Shown here: piece after piece, positions 1-11,400 of the stretch
How positions within the stretch are numbered: position 1 is the first letter of the stretch
Layout: each line of letters opens with the position of its first letter
From: Bicyclus anynana
Lineage: Eukaryota; Arthropoda; Insecta; Lepidoptera; Nymphalidae
Assembly (NCBI RefSeq): GCF_947172395.1
Contig: NC_069106.1
Span: forward strand, 992,001 to 1,056,000
Length of the DNA: 64,000 nt
Direction of reading: 5' to 3'
Translations under genes and position numbers: made by a program
The notes under the pieces: generated by a model
What the model was told of the DNA's origin: nothing
What the model saw: only the letters and a program-made list of their open reading frames with translations
Databases searched by the model: none

Positions 1-63
1 ACATTCCTATCTTTTTTGACTTTTATGACCGGACGACTCAGATGATAATGCGCATACTATAAA
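1..63. repeat. 63-bp perfect inverted repeat, left copy
   Basis: The first 63 bases are the exact reverse complement of 14408-14470. Similarity stops at about base 64 on the inner side; the outer side is cut by the window edge. The two copies bracket the CFAP206 gene. No coding potential is seen. It may be one end of a mobile element or a recent inverted duplication. Confidence 0.85.
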
Positions 64-1017
64 ATCACATATTTCACTTACGTTATACGTAATTTCTAAA
101 GAACAAAGTGTCTAAATCCTTTATTATACGCGTACAGTACGAATTACACCAAAAACTACACCGAATTTACGATTTATTCACATTTATTTTCTGAAAAACA
201 AAATCACAACGAGATTAATTTGCACAGCTTAACTACGATTACGGCAATTTGACATTTCGTAACGCTAGATTGTCTATGAAAAGTAAGGATGGGTAAATAA
301 CATCGAGCGTTAACTTATCGATAAATGATAATGAATGATTCTTTAATAATTGATATGTTGTTAGTTTAAAGATGGGAAAATGAAATATTTTATAATCATT
401 TTATTTTAAAAAATAGTTTTTTAATAAAAATGTTATACAATACATATGCTCACGTTATTCTATAGCGTAAAAGATATCTTACGAATAGTAGCATTATTCA
501 AACACTGGTATGGATAACATTATCTCAATACGATTTTTAATAAAAATCGTCAAATCAAGATTTTAACAAAAACTAGCAATGTAAATTTAATTTGCAAAAT
601 GCGCGCGATCAGCTGTTTTCCAAGAGGTCAAATAGGCAGGTCACGACTAATAGGTATCTATCTATACAAAGTCACAAACAAACTGCGCGACGTTGTATTG
701 CCGACCGCCGCCGGTGCCGAGGAAAATAATTGCTATCTCTCTCTAACCTAAGCCGCACGGCGTGGTTAATAGGTATTTTCAAAATATTGAAACTTTAGGT
801 CCTTTCGCTAGACGCTACGCTATTTTTTCTTTAGTTCGTGTTCGGCGGTCTGTTGACAAACAAACCAAAATTCAAAAACCTTTGTGTATGTTCTATGTTA
901 TGTTAGTAGTGATTTTCTGTAACGAATACTCATACAATTGTGTCGTTTGTATTGTGTGTGTTTGTGTGTGTTGACTGAGAAGTCTTGAAATGCTTAGATC
1001 AAATCAATTCAGTACTC
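64..1017. other. Intergenic, possible 5' untranslated/promoter DNA
   Basis: AT-rich DNA without a recognisable gene up to about 600. A short GC-rich stretch at about 680-760 (GCCGACCGCCGCCGGTGCCG and following) precedes the candidate coding exon at 1018 and could be a promoter or untranslated leader. The open frame at 762-974 ends in a TGTGTG microsatellite and looks accidental. Confidence 0.3.
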
Positions 1018-1074
1018 ATGAATATTGTACCTACTATGACGACAGAACGTCTCGTAAACGAGAAACAACCTGAA
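1018..1074 (+). CDS. Candidate first coding exon of an unidentified plus-strand gene
   Basis: An ATG at 1018 opens a 19-codon frame (MNIVPTMTTERLVNEKQPE) that runs straight into a perfect splice donor, GAA|GTAAGT, in phase 0. A GC-rich stretch lies about 300 bp upstream. No continuing exon is recognised: the following 14 kb is occupied by CFAP206 on the other strand. The peptide matches no family I know. This may be the first exon of a gene with large introns, or chance. Confidence 0.3.
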
Positions 1075-1443
1075 GTAAGTTAATTACCTGTACCTAGTTA
1101 AAAACTTGTAAAGTATAAAAAATAGGTATTAGATAGGTAAGTGTAGCCAGCCGATTTGCTGTCGATGCGTACGTACCTACTCGTACGTACACAGTAGATT
1201 GCGGAGCGTTGTTATCGCATTGTTCGCTGTACATTGCGTGCTCAAAATTTTCAAAATCTGAATTTTCTCATTTCCCACGTAATTGTTATTTAAAATATCG
1301 TTGTGGAAACTAAATTTAACCTCTTCACGCAGTTTTCGGTATCATGTCCCTTACACCCAGTATGTACGTGGATACGTGCACACTTTTTTGAAGTATAAGC
1401 AAATCTTGGACGTTAGTACGTCCCCAAAAGATTAAAGAAAGAG

Positions 1444-1695
1444 ACGGCCGCGTGGCGCAGTGGGTAGTGACCCTGCTTTTTGCATCCACGGCTGTGGGTT
1501 CGATTCCCACAACTGGAAAATATTTGTGTGATGAACATGAGTGTATATAAGTATTTATATGTAGTATATAATTGTATATTAATACTATAATATCAACTAT
1601 CTTAGCACCCATAACACAAGCTACTCTGTATGCTTACTTTGGGGCTAGATAGTGATGTGTATTGTTTAAGTATATTTATAATAATAATAAAAAAA
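1444..1695 (+). repeat. tRNA-derived SINE, family B
   Basis: The element begins with a tRNA-like head (GCCGCGTGGCGCAGTGGG as A box, GGGTTCGATTCCC as B box), continues into an AT-rich body with 'ggggctagatagtgatgtg', and ends in a TAATAATAATAAAA tail. Other copies: 53440-53706 (minus) and 47678-47812 (3' part only). Confidence 0.8.
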
Positions 1696-1739
1696 GATTA
1701 CCCCATTTCTTAACCACGCGTACCCATAGGCATAAACCG

Positions 1740-2149
1740 TGCACCGTTCACCGTTTGTGACACGTGATATTTAATTTCTTAAAATGCACACAACCGACAA
1801 ACGTTACTATACGTTCCCTTTTAAGATAACGTTGTATAGTAACGGATGTTTTAGTTTAGGTATTTCAGTTATAACGATACCTACTTGATATCGTTCCGAT
1901 GCCCGCCGTTAACTTCTCAACCCTACTGATTGTCTTTGATTCATAGTCGGCCATTATTGTTGTGTAAAAAAGTCATCTAAGTAAATTTCGAGTATACATT
2001 TACTAGCCTACCCCGCGGTTCTCGAAAAAAATCATGATCAACTAACTTTGACTATGTTAGTTGACATAATACCCACGAAAGGAGATGGTCCATTTCAGAT
2101 CCACTCTTGTACCCCGTATCATTAAAATTTTAAAAATACAAGGATTTTA
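1740..2149. other. Intergenic DNA, no gene seen
   Basis: Apart from a short fragment of SINE family C (about 1756-1795, minus orientation) nothing is recognised here. I searched the minus strand for further C-terminal CFAP206 exons and saw none. Confidence 0.4.
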
Positions 2150-2420
2150 TTAAAATTTATTAAAGTGAATAAATGTAACTAAATAAAAATAAATAAATAA
2201 AATAAAAAACCCAAGTTTTTGAGTTATATCAAGATGGGGCGCCATCTTGATATAACTCAAAAACTTAAAGATTATTTTACAGAGCAACATGACAATTGAC
2301 AGCAAACGTCAAATCGATTACTGCATTGAAAACGTCATCTATCCGCCATTGATACCCATATCAATGTTGCATTTCTTGTGAGATAATGAATATTATTTCG
2401 AAAGAATTAAAGTAAATGTG
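2150..2420. repeat. Interspersed repeat with a 25-bp perfect hairpin
   Basis: An inverted copy of 59360-59575. It carries an extra perfect inverted repeat, 2213-2237 against 2242-2266, with a GGCG loop, which the second copy lacks. Its upper edge, at about 2417, overlaps the end of the last recognisable CFAP206 exon frame, so the stop codon at 2393 lies in repeat DNA. Confidence 0.7.
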
Positions 2421-5400
2421 TGATAGTAATTAGTAATTACCAATTGGCAAGCGCGTCTCTTCCACTCCCACAAGTTGGACGTGTAGTCCTTCTCTATGTA
2501 TCCATTTATCGGATGAGTGTCTGTTTGTACGTCTCTATCGTGAATTTGCTCTGCGGAAATAAAAAAAAAATTTGTTTTATTAATTCCAGTGGCGTAGCTA
2601 GGTAAGGGCAATGGGGCAATCAATCTGGACGACATACGAAAGGGGACGGCAAGCGGCTAGTTTTTAGTGGTGATAATTAAAGTTTTCGACTTTAATTACT
2701 ACCACTAAATCATGACATCACTTGACTTTTTAAAAGTGCTTGTAAACTAAGCCTAATTGAAATAATGGAAATTTTGATTTTGTTTTTTTTTATTTTAATA
2801 AAAATAATTGTTAAATCCAAATATACATCGTAAAACTTATTAGACAAAATGTTACACAAAAATGCCTCTTTATAGACTGCAGTAATTTTGTTCTCGCTCG
2901 CTTGGCGGTTTCTCTTTTTTTCTCTTTTGTTGGGCGGGCTCTAAAGTAGGTAATGTGATAATTGGTGCAATAGAAAGCTACATCATCAGCGAGTAACATA
3001 GGCTATATGTTATTCCCACGAGAATGGGAATAATGTAGCCTCAGCCCTCAATAGCTCCACAGTAAAGGGGCCGGACTCATCACCGAGAGGTGGTGGTATG
3101 ATCCCCACCCGCGAGACTATTGTTGTACCCGTGGCGCAGTGGTAAGCGCGGTTGATTTACAAGACGGAGGTCCTGGGTTTGATCCCCGGCTGGGCCGATT
3201 GGGGTTCTTAATTGGTCCAGGTCTGGCTGTTGGGAGGCTTCGGCCGTGGCTAGTTACCACTCTACCGACAAAGACGTACCGCCAAGTAATTTCGGGTTCC
3301 GGTACGATGCCGTGTAGAAACCGAAAGGGGTGTAGATTTCCATCCTCCTTCTTAACAAGTTAGCCGACTTCCATCTTAGATTGCATCATCACTTACCATC
3401 TGGTGAGATTGTAGTCAAGGGCTAACTTGTAAAGAATAAAAAAAATGCTTGATAAAACTGATTAGACAAAATGTAACGAAAAAATGTTTCGACAAAAAAG
3501 TAATTTTTGGGCTCGCTCGCTTGGCGGTTTGTCTTTTTGTCTCTTTTGTTGTGCGGGTTTTAAACTAATGTTGTATTGTAAATGCAATAATTGGTGCAAT
3601 GGAAAGCTACATCATCAGTGATATCAGTGATCCACGAGAATGGGAATATTGTAGCCTCAGTCAATAGCTCCACAGTAAAGGGGCCGGACTCATTATCGAG
3701 AGATGGTGGTTTGATCCCCACCCGTGGGTCTACTATCGTACCCACTCCTAACACAGTCTTTTAATGTAACTAATACTTATAAATATTACCGTTTAGCTAT
3801 TTATAGCCTCAATAGCTCAACGGTAAGAGCGGTCGGACTCATCACCGAGGGGTGGTGGTTCGATCCCCGCCCCGTTGGTCTATTGTCGTACCCACTCCTA
3901 ATACAGTCTACCCCGAGTAATTGGAAGGGAATGGCATATTTGATATGGCAAATATACTTTAAAAGAAATTGTACAATTGAGGTAGGTACTTTTTGGTAGT
4001 ATCTTAACGACGAGGTTGTCGATGTGTTTGACTTCGCTCATGTCGTCCGCAATGTTCAGCAAGTTGATCACGTGCGGGTTGTTGCGAGCGTAGTTGAGGA
4101 TCTCATTCACGTACCTGCAACAAATGTCAACTTATAAGCACAACCATCAACTAATCCTACTAATATTATAAACGCGAAAGTTTGTATGGATGTTTGGATG
4201 TTTGTTACTCTTTAATGCCGCTACTACTAAAGCGATTTGGCTGAAATTTGGAATGGAAATAGATTTTACTCAGGATTAACACATAGGCTACTTTTTATCC
4301 CGAAAAATTCCACGGTTTCCCGAGCTTTGCCAAAACTGATGATATGAACGTATGTTACTCTTTCATGTGTTATTCATAATAATTGATTATGAAACACGAG
4401 TGTAACGGAACCTTCACTGCCCACCACTCAACCCCTCTCCCAGCGCGCGAGGCGAGCAGCTGCGCGCCGCGCCGCCGCTTCGCAATTTGGATCGTGCCGC
4501 GTTGCAAGACCCAGCTCATGACTAAGGGCCCCGTATGAGTTCGAAATTAGTCGGGCATACTCCGGTCTTATATCACATGAGTTTTAGCCGCGTTTCATAA
4601 TCAATTAGTAGCATATTGTTACGGAGAGCCCTATTACCAGGGGCATAAGGTTCAAAAGTCAAAAGTCAACATTCATTTATTTCAATTAGGCTTAGTTTAC
4701 AAGCACTTTTCAAAGGTCAAGATTATGTCATAATTTAATTTAATCTAATGGTGGTAATAATAGTCGAAAACTTAAAACTAAAGTTACGAGGGTTCCAAAC
4801 GCGCCTTAGTCCGAGAAGAGCCCACAACAAACTCAGCCAAGGTTTTTTTTTGTTTACTACCATTTTACAAACTTATTTAAAACTAAGCACACAGTCGTTT
4901 ATTACAGTTTAACACCAAGCTTTTTTATCATTAATATAATCATTAACACTATAATAAGCCTTTCCCAAAAGCTTGCGTTTAATATATAATCGCTCGCCCA
5001 TAAAGTAGTTTACAATTTGAATTGTCTACGATCATTTGTTAATGTTGTTTGTCGAATTTCGTGGAATAAACACGCGTGTGGGCTATTCCAGAATTGTCTG
5101 GAATCATTTTGACGTGTATAAATACACGAAGGACGCGACACTCGTAGCAGTTTAACTTCGGAACGAAGAGAAGTAACATCAAGTGATACCAGCGATACAA
5201 GTGAACAATAGTGAACTCGGCTACGATTGTGGACAACAAAATATTTACGTTTGGACTGTGTATACTAGGATTAAAGAGTGAATGAAGTCTCATACGAATC
5301 AATGCTTCATTCCAAATCTTCGAACCATATTTCGTAACAATATTAATCGCGAACATTTCTTACCTCTGGGGGTCTTTATTAAATCGCGCCGCCATTTTGA

Positions 5401-8400
5401 CACTACAGAACCCGTATCGGGTGCCCTTTGACTTGATTACTCCCACTTTCAAATTGCTCGGCACAAGAGCACCCACACTGAGGCAAAGCGCGCAAAAGCC
5501 GAGATATTTCACTTGTCTGTCGGTGATCTCACCAGAACTGTCACGACATAGATAGGTCAACGACCCTAGAGACAATCTCTCTTTAAGACTGACAGGCTCG
5601 CTCATTCTTTCCTGTAAAAAAACATGTTAGGCAGTAATGCTTCCTATTCTTACAACCTACTGGTAGATATACAGGGTAAGTAATATACACTCAAACAATT
5701 ATATGTATATATTGTAAAATTTGCGCGCCATTTATATGGCAATACAATATGACTTTATATTTGTATGACCATCTTGTATATTTAAATGTATTATGGCAAA
5801 TAAAGTTTTATTTCATTTCATTTCAGGTAGGAATGCAGTATGGTACTTGGTTGTAGTAGGTATTAACATGAAAGCTACATCACTGGACATCTGTAATTTG
5901 TTTGGTGGTAGACTTCGGCCGTGGCTAGTTATTACCCTACCAGCAAAAAAATACCGTTGAGCGATTTAGCGTTCCGGTACGATGTACCGTCGGAAATACG
6001 GGTAGAAGAAACTTGTGCAGATTCCAAGTTAGCCCGCTTTCGTCTTAGACTGCATAATCACTTTCAGGTATGATTGCAGTCAAGGGTTAACTTGCCAAAA
6101 AATAAAAAATAAACTAGCCACGGCCGAAGCCTACCGCCAGACCAGACCTGACCCAATTTAGATATTATGACCCAATTTAGATAAATATAAAATCCTAAAC
6201 TGACTCTAGCTGGGAATCTCGAACTCGAACGGACTCGAACTCGAGAACTGTAGAGAAATCAAAAATTTGGAAAATGTTGTCACCTGGTTCAACTACGATG
6301 TTTGTACAGTGTTTGGTAGCCAGGTGTCGTACCGCCAAGCGTTTTAGCGCTCCGGTACGATGTCGTGTAGAAACCGAAAGGGGTATGGATTTTCATCCTC
6401 CTAACAAGTTAATCCGCTTCCATCTTAGATTGCACCTCTTATCATCAGGTGAGATTGTAGTCCAGGCCTAACTTGTGGAAAAAGAAATAAGAAAAAGTAG
6501 TTTAAATATAGTACCTGATCGGTGACAACGCTCTTCCCCTCCAGCATTTTGTCCAGCAGACCGTAGGGTATCCTCATCTGATCGCTGACGTGCGCCAGCG
6601 CGGTCATCAGTCGGCTGACGGTCGACAGCAAGAACATCACGTTCTGCATGGAACGCCAGACGCGCCACAGTTTACTGAATAAGGGCTGAAATATGACACA
6701 GAACCATTCTTCACTATAGTGTTACAAGATAAATAGATAGGATCATGAGAGTTGAGAAAACAACGGACATTTTAAAGCACTGACTTCAATTTTAACAGTA
6801 GGCAAATCTGTTTTGCTGCGAAGCAGCACAGCTGGGCATTGATGAACTTAAGTATAAAAAATGGACCTTGGAGCTCCGTAGAAGAGAGTCTCCGGAGAGT
6901 CCGAGAATGCGGTAGTAAGACATATCTAATTTTAGGAAGGCTGAAAGTGAACCCACGCTCTGCTACCTACATGGTAAGTAGTCAATAGGTACCTATTGTA
7001 GCAAATTAAAGTGTTTGAACCGTGGTAGCTTAGTAGTGTCTAATCAAAACACAAAACCTAATTTTTCGATAGTTTCTATCATACCACCACCGGTCACCAG
7101 ACTTCGGGGCAACCGTTCGCTAAAGATCTTTAAAGTTCTTTTGCAAAAATCTTAAACGGTGTTTTTAAAGTTTATATAAACCCTATTATTTTAAGGGTCT
7201 AAATATATAATTAGCCTTTTCTCAAGTTTTAATTTTTGAAAACAGACGTATTTAATAGGCATGACAGAAGAAGAATTTTGGATGAAAGAAAGAAAGGGAA
7301 TGAAATATTATTACCTATAAGTATCTACACTTTAAACATTATGAAATGCCTTTAAATTTAAAGTTAATTTTTATTATGAGGGTAGTGCATTATGAAATTT
7401 CTTACAAAAACCGTAGCGACGGGCACGGCTGCCTTGTATTTGACAGCGGTGTGCAACTCTTCCAGAACCATCTTGACTTTCTCCACATCCTTGGTGCCGT
7501 CTTGCTCCATGGTCTCCACATCGGACAAGAGTTTCCGTATAAACACTTCATACTGTCGATTGAAGGCCAACAGGTCAAATATTTGACTGTAGTCTTTTCT
7601 GGAATACGGAAAGTAAACTTTGTTCATCATCAGTATTAACAGTCTCTGATCCGTTAATATTACTGGTAACATGCACTGTTCGAAAACTTTCCCCAAGTCT
7701 CAAGGTGCTGGAACCCGCACCGGAAAGCTCAGTGTTGATCGATCCACCACTAGGTGGATTGATGCTGACGGCTCGAGACCGTTTTATTTGGATGTTTATG
7801 CAAGATGCTTAGATGCCTATGTCCAGCAGTAGACGTCCATCGGCTGTTAATGATGATGACGATGATGATTATATCAGCCTATTTTAACGTCCGAATACAG
7901 GGCCAGCCCCTGAATGGGAATGATAAATCTTGATCACGTGACCTGTCGATAGCAAATGTCATTCCCTTAACGTAGCGTCATCTTAGCGTTTGCGATCGTA
8001 GAAAGAGAATGGACGTGCCACTTGGCTACAGGGGCAGGTCTCCCTCATAGCCTTATAGCAGAAGGGATGTCTTTTGCCTCTGCCACTGCCTCGATGGTCC
8101 TAGAGTTAGCTTTAGTTTGCTTCGGTTCAGAGTTCTTGTGTCCGAATCCTTGGTCGGGCTATGGGTCGGAATATGAGATACGTACGATAACAAATTCTGG
8201 CTCAGCCCGGAATTAGGTAGTTAGTATTACACCCCCGTGCCTCGGAGAGCACATTAGCCGTTGGTCCCGGTAATTATCATTTGACAGTGGTCGTTAATGA
8301 ATTTGACATTATCACCCTAACCCTAAGCCCGCCAACGTGAGAGCTCCTATAAACTTTGTTACCGGTAGTTACCCTGTTTCTGCTTTTGACTAAGCAAGCC

Positions 8401-11400
8401 CCTTACCTCGTTTGTTCTATTTCTTTTTCTGATTGTGTAAGTGCCGAAGGTTCCCTAATGGGACCTCTACGGCTTCATGAAGCATCGCCTGATAGTGTCC
8501 GAAGGCAGAAGCAGAATGGGGATGATGACTAGGTTTGAATATATTGATTTTTATGATACATTCAGGTAAATAAGGTCAATGTTAACTAATTTATACATAA
8601 AAAGCAAAGATTGTCTGGATATTTGCAAAATAAATCTATATCTATATCTATATCTATATCTATATCTATACTAATCTATATCTATACTTCTATACTAATA
8701 TTATAAAGAGGTAAAGTTTGTAAGTTTGTAAGTTTGTCACATTTTTTAAATGGGGTAATCTTCGGAACTACTGGTCTGATTTCAAAAATTCTTTCACCAG
8801 TAGAATGCTACATTATCGGGGAGTGCTATAGGCTATATTTTATATTGGTATCATATATATTAGCCGATTTAACACAGTTTTTGTCATACAGGTCGGAGTG
8901 AAAATCTTCTTAAGCAGACTTATTCGCATGCGCTGCCTTAACCATTGTGTAAAATTGAAATTAATGTATGGAGGCTTTATGTATCTTTAAAAGTTCTACA
9001 AAAAAGTCCGCAACGCCATATATCTATCTTCTATATATTAGCAGATATAGTACCTTTTGTGTTTTAAAAATTATTAATTTTATATACTTAGGTTTGCGTC
9101 ATTATTTATGCTACTTAACTTAAATCCTTATCAAAATAAATTATTTAATAATCACAAGGATATTATGGAGATAAGATTTGCCCTTTATAGTATGTTAATT
9201 AGTTAAATAGTTTCGGAGATAATACAAAATTTCTAAAAGACGCAGATATTCCGCTACATGACGATCCGCGCTTTCAATTACGTAGTTCCCGTTCCCGTGT
9301 GAATATGGAGATCAAACATAGCCTATGACACTCGCAAATAACTTAGCTTACTACTGGTAAAAGAATTTTCTAAATCGGTCCAGTAGATCCAGAGATTACC
9401 CCTCTTTAGTTTCTTGGGAAATAGTCCTTTGGTCATCGCACCACACTCAAAGGGCAGGACCGATTTTGCTAAAGGTAGGGGAAGGGTAGGGGTAAGGTAA
9501 GGAAGGTGTAGGGTACCAGTAGGTTAGGGTAGTGTAGGGGTAGGGTAGAGGTAGGGGTACGATAGGGAAGGGGAAGGGTAGGATAGAGGTAGGGTAGGGA
9601 AGGGGTAGGGTACGAGTAGGGTAGGGTACGGGTAGGATAGAGAACGGGTAGGGTACGGGTAAGGTAGGGGTAGGGTAAGGGTAGGGTAGAGGTAAGGCAG
9701 GGGTAGGGTAGGGTTAGGGTTAGCGGTAGGGTAAGGGAAAAGTAGGGGCACAGTAGGGTTGGGTAGGTTTAAGTAGGGAGTAGGGTAAGGTAGGGGTAGG
9801 GAAGATGTGTACATAAGTAAAAGCGAAAGCGAAAGTATGACCGCTATCACACTAATATTTTAAAGACGAAAGTTTGTGTGTGTGTGTATGTTTGTTCCTT
9901 TACGCTGCGGCTGCTAAAGCAATTTGGATGAAATTTGGAATGGAAATAGATTTTATTCTGGATTAACACATAGGCTACTTTTCATCCCGGAAAAATCCAT
10001 GGTTTCCGAGGGATTCCTGAAAAAACTAATTTTACGCGGACGAAGTCGCGGGCGTCCGCTAGTAAGATTATAAAATTTCAAAATCTATTAAATTTTTTTC
10101 ATCGTAATTAGATGAAAATTCATACAGTTTTAGCTTCCTTACATTAAATGTGACATTTTTTAATAAATGAACTATAAACATAAACGCACAAATAACGAAG
10201 ATACTAGTAATTTTGTTTCAACGCCCATACAAACCTAACGATCAGCGAGCCAACGACGTCACTAAATCGTGCCATTTTGTATGGAGCGTTTTTCAGGGAT
10301 CCGCGGCAGCGCCGCAAATCTGACCCTTTAAATCCCTGTAGCTCCGAAAGTAATGATCGCAGACACCCTGTTACTTTTACAAAATTGCTTTACTATTAGT
10401 ATACTCTTAATTTATATACAATTTAAAAAACTGTCATCATCCCTATAGTTAGATAGGCGAAAAGACTTTCTAAGGGCGTCTCCTCTGAGACTCGGATATC
10501 GGGTTAGAGGGCCATTCGGGAAGGTTGTATTGGCCTGAATATATCAGTCCGGACACCCACGAAATCGTGAGTTAAATAAGCCACGTCCAGTTGACGTCAG
10601 ATATCGGGGACTTTCGCCGGTGAAGACGCTTGTGTTTGTGTTGCCTGGGAAGCATTGTCGTTCGGTATGTCATCGTCAGGATCGTAAAGGACGTGTTTTG
10701 GGCGTCTAGATCTACAATCGGCGTAGGGATCGGGGGCTCATGTTCTAATTAGCCTAATATGACTTCGGTCAAGAAGGTTCTGTTTCTGGTTTCAACTAAT
10801 CCTAGGTAGAGCTAATTATTTTTTGGAGGTAACTTTTAAATCGTCTAAAAAAAATTAGTGAGTTAATTCTCTCCATAGTCGCGATGAGCGAGTGCGTGAG
10901 GGACGCCTGTCACTGGCACCACTCACTCAGTCAAGTCCGAGGTGGGCGGCACCAGCACGTCGACGTTGCCCGTGGCGCCGTCAACGGCGACGGTGTCGGC
11001 GACGGCCGTGGTCAGCGAGTTCACTCTCTGCATGGCCGCTATGAGCGAGTGCGAGAGGGACGATATGCACGCTTTGCCAGCGTCGATTATGTTGAACGGA
11101 ACTGCGAATAATTTTTTTTTTGATTGTGAAAGTGCCGTAGGCTCCTTAGGGGACCTCAGCGGCGTCACCGGAGGGTTTGGGCTAGCGCAGAAGCGCCCGA
11201 AGGCAGATGCAGAGTAGATGGGCGGAACGACTCTCTAAGGGTGTCTCTTCTGAGAGACGCCTCTTAAAGGGCCGTTCGTAATAAAATTGTTAAGCCTCAA
11301 ATACACTACTCGCTTCACGACGAAATCCTGAACTCCTGAAGCGAGTCGAGTAGTGCAGCGAAGCGCTTCAAAAGTAAAAATCAAAATTTATTTACGCTTA

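Noticed and set aside
762..974. Plus-strand open frame of 70 codons
   Set aside because: It ends in Cys-Val repeats encoded by a TGTGTG microsatellite and resembles no family.
1444..1515. Possible tRNA gene (A and B boxes)
   Set aside because: The sequence continues into a SINE body and tail found at other sites; the cloverleaf is not intact.
9476..9830. Internal telomere
   Set aside because: The unit is GGGTA-like, not the TTAGG of insects.
9524..9850. Minus-strand frame rich in Leu, Pro and Tyr
   Set aside because: It is only the translation of the GGGTA minisatellite.
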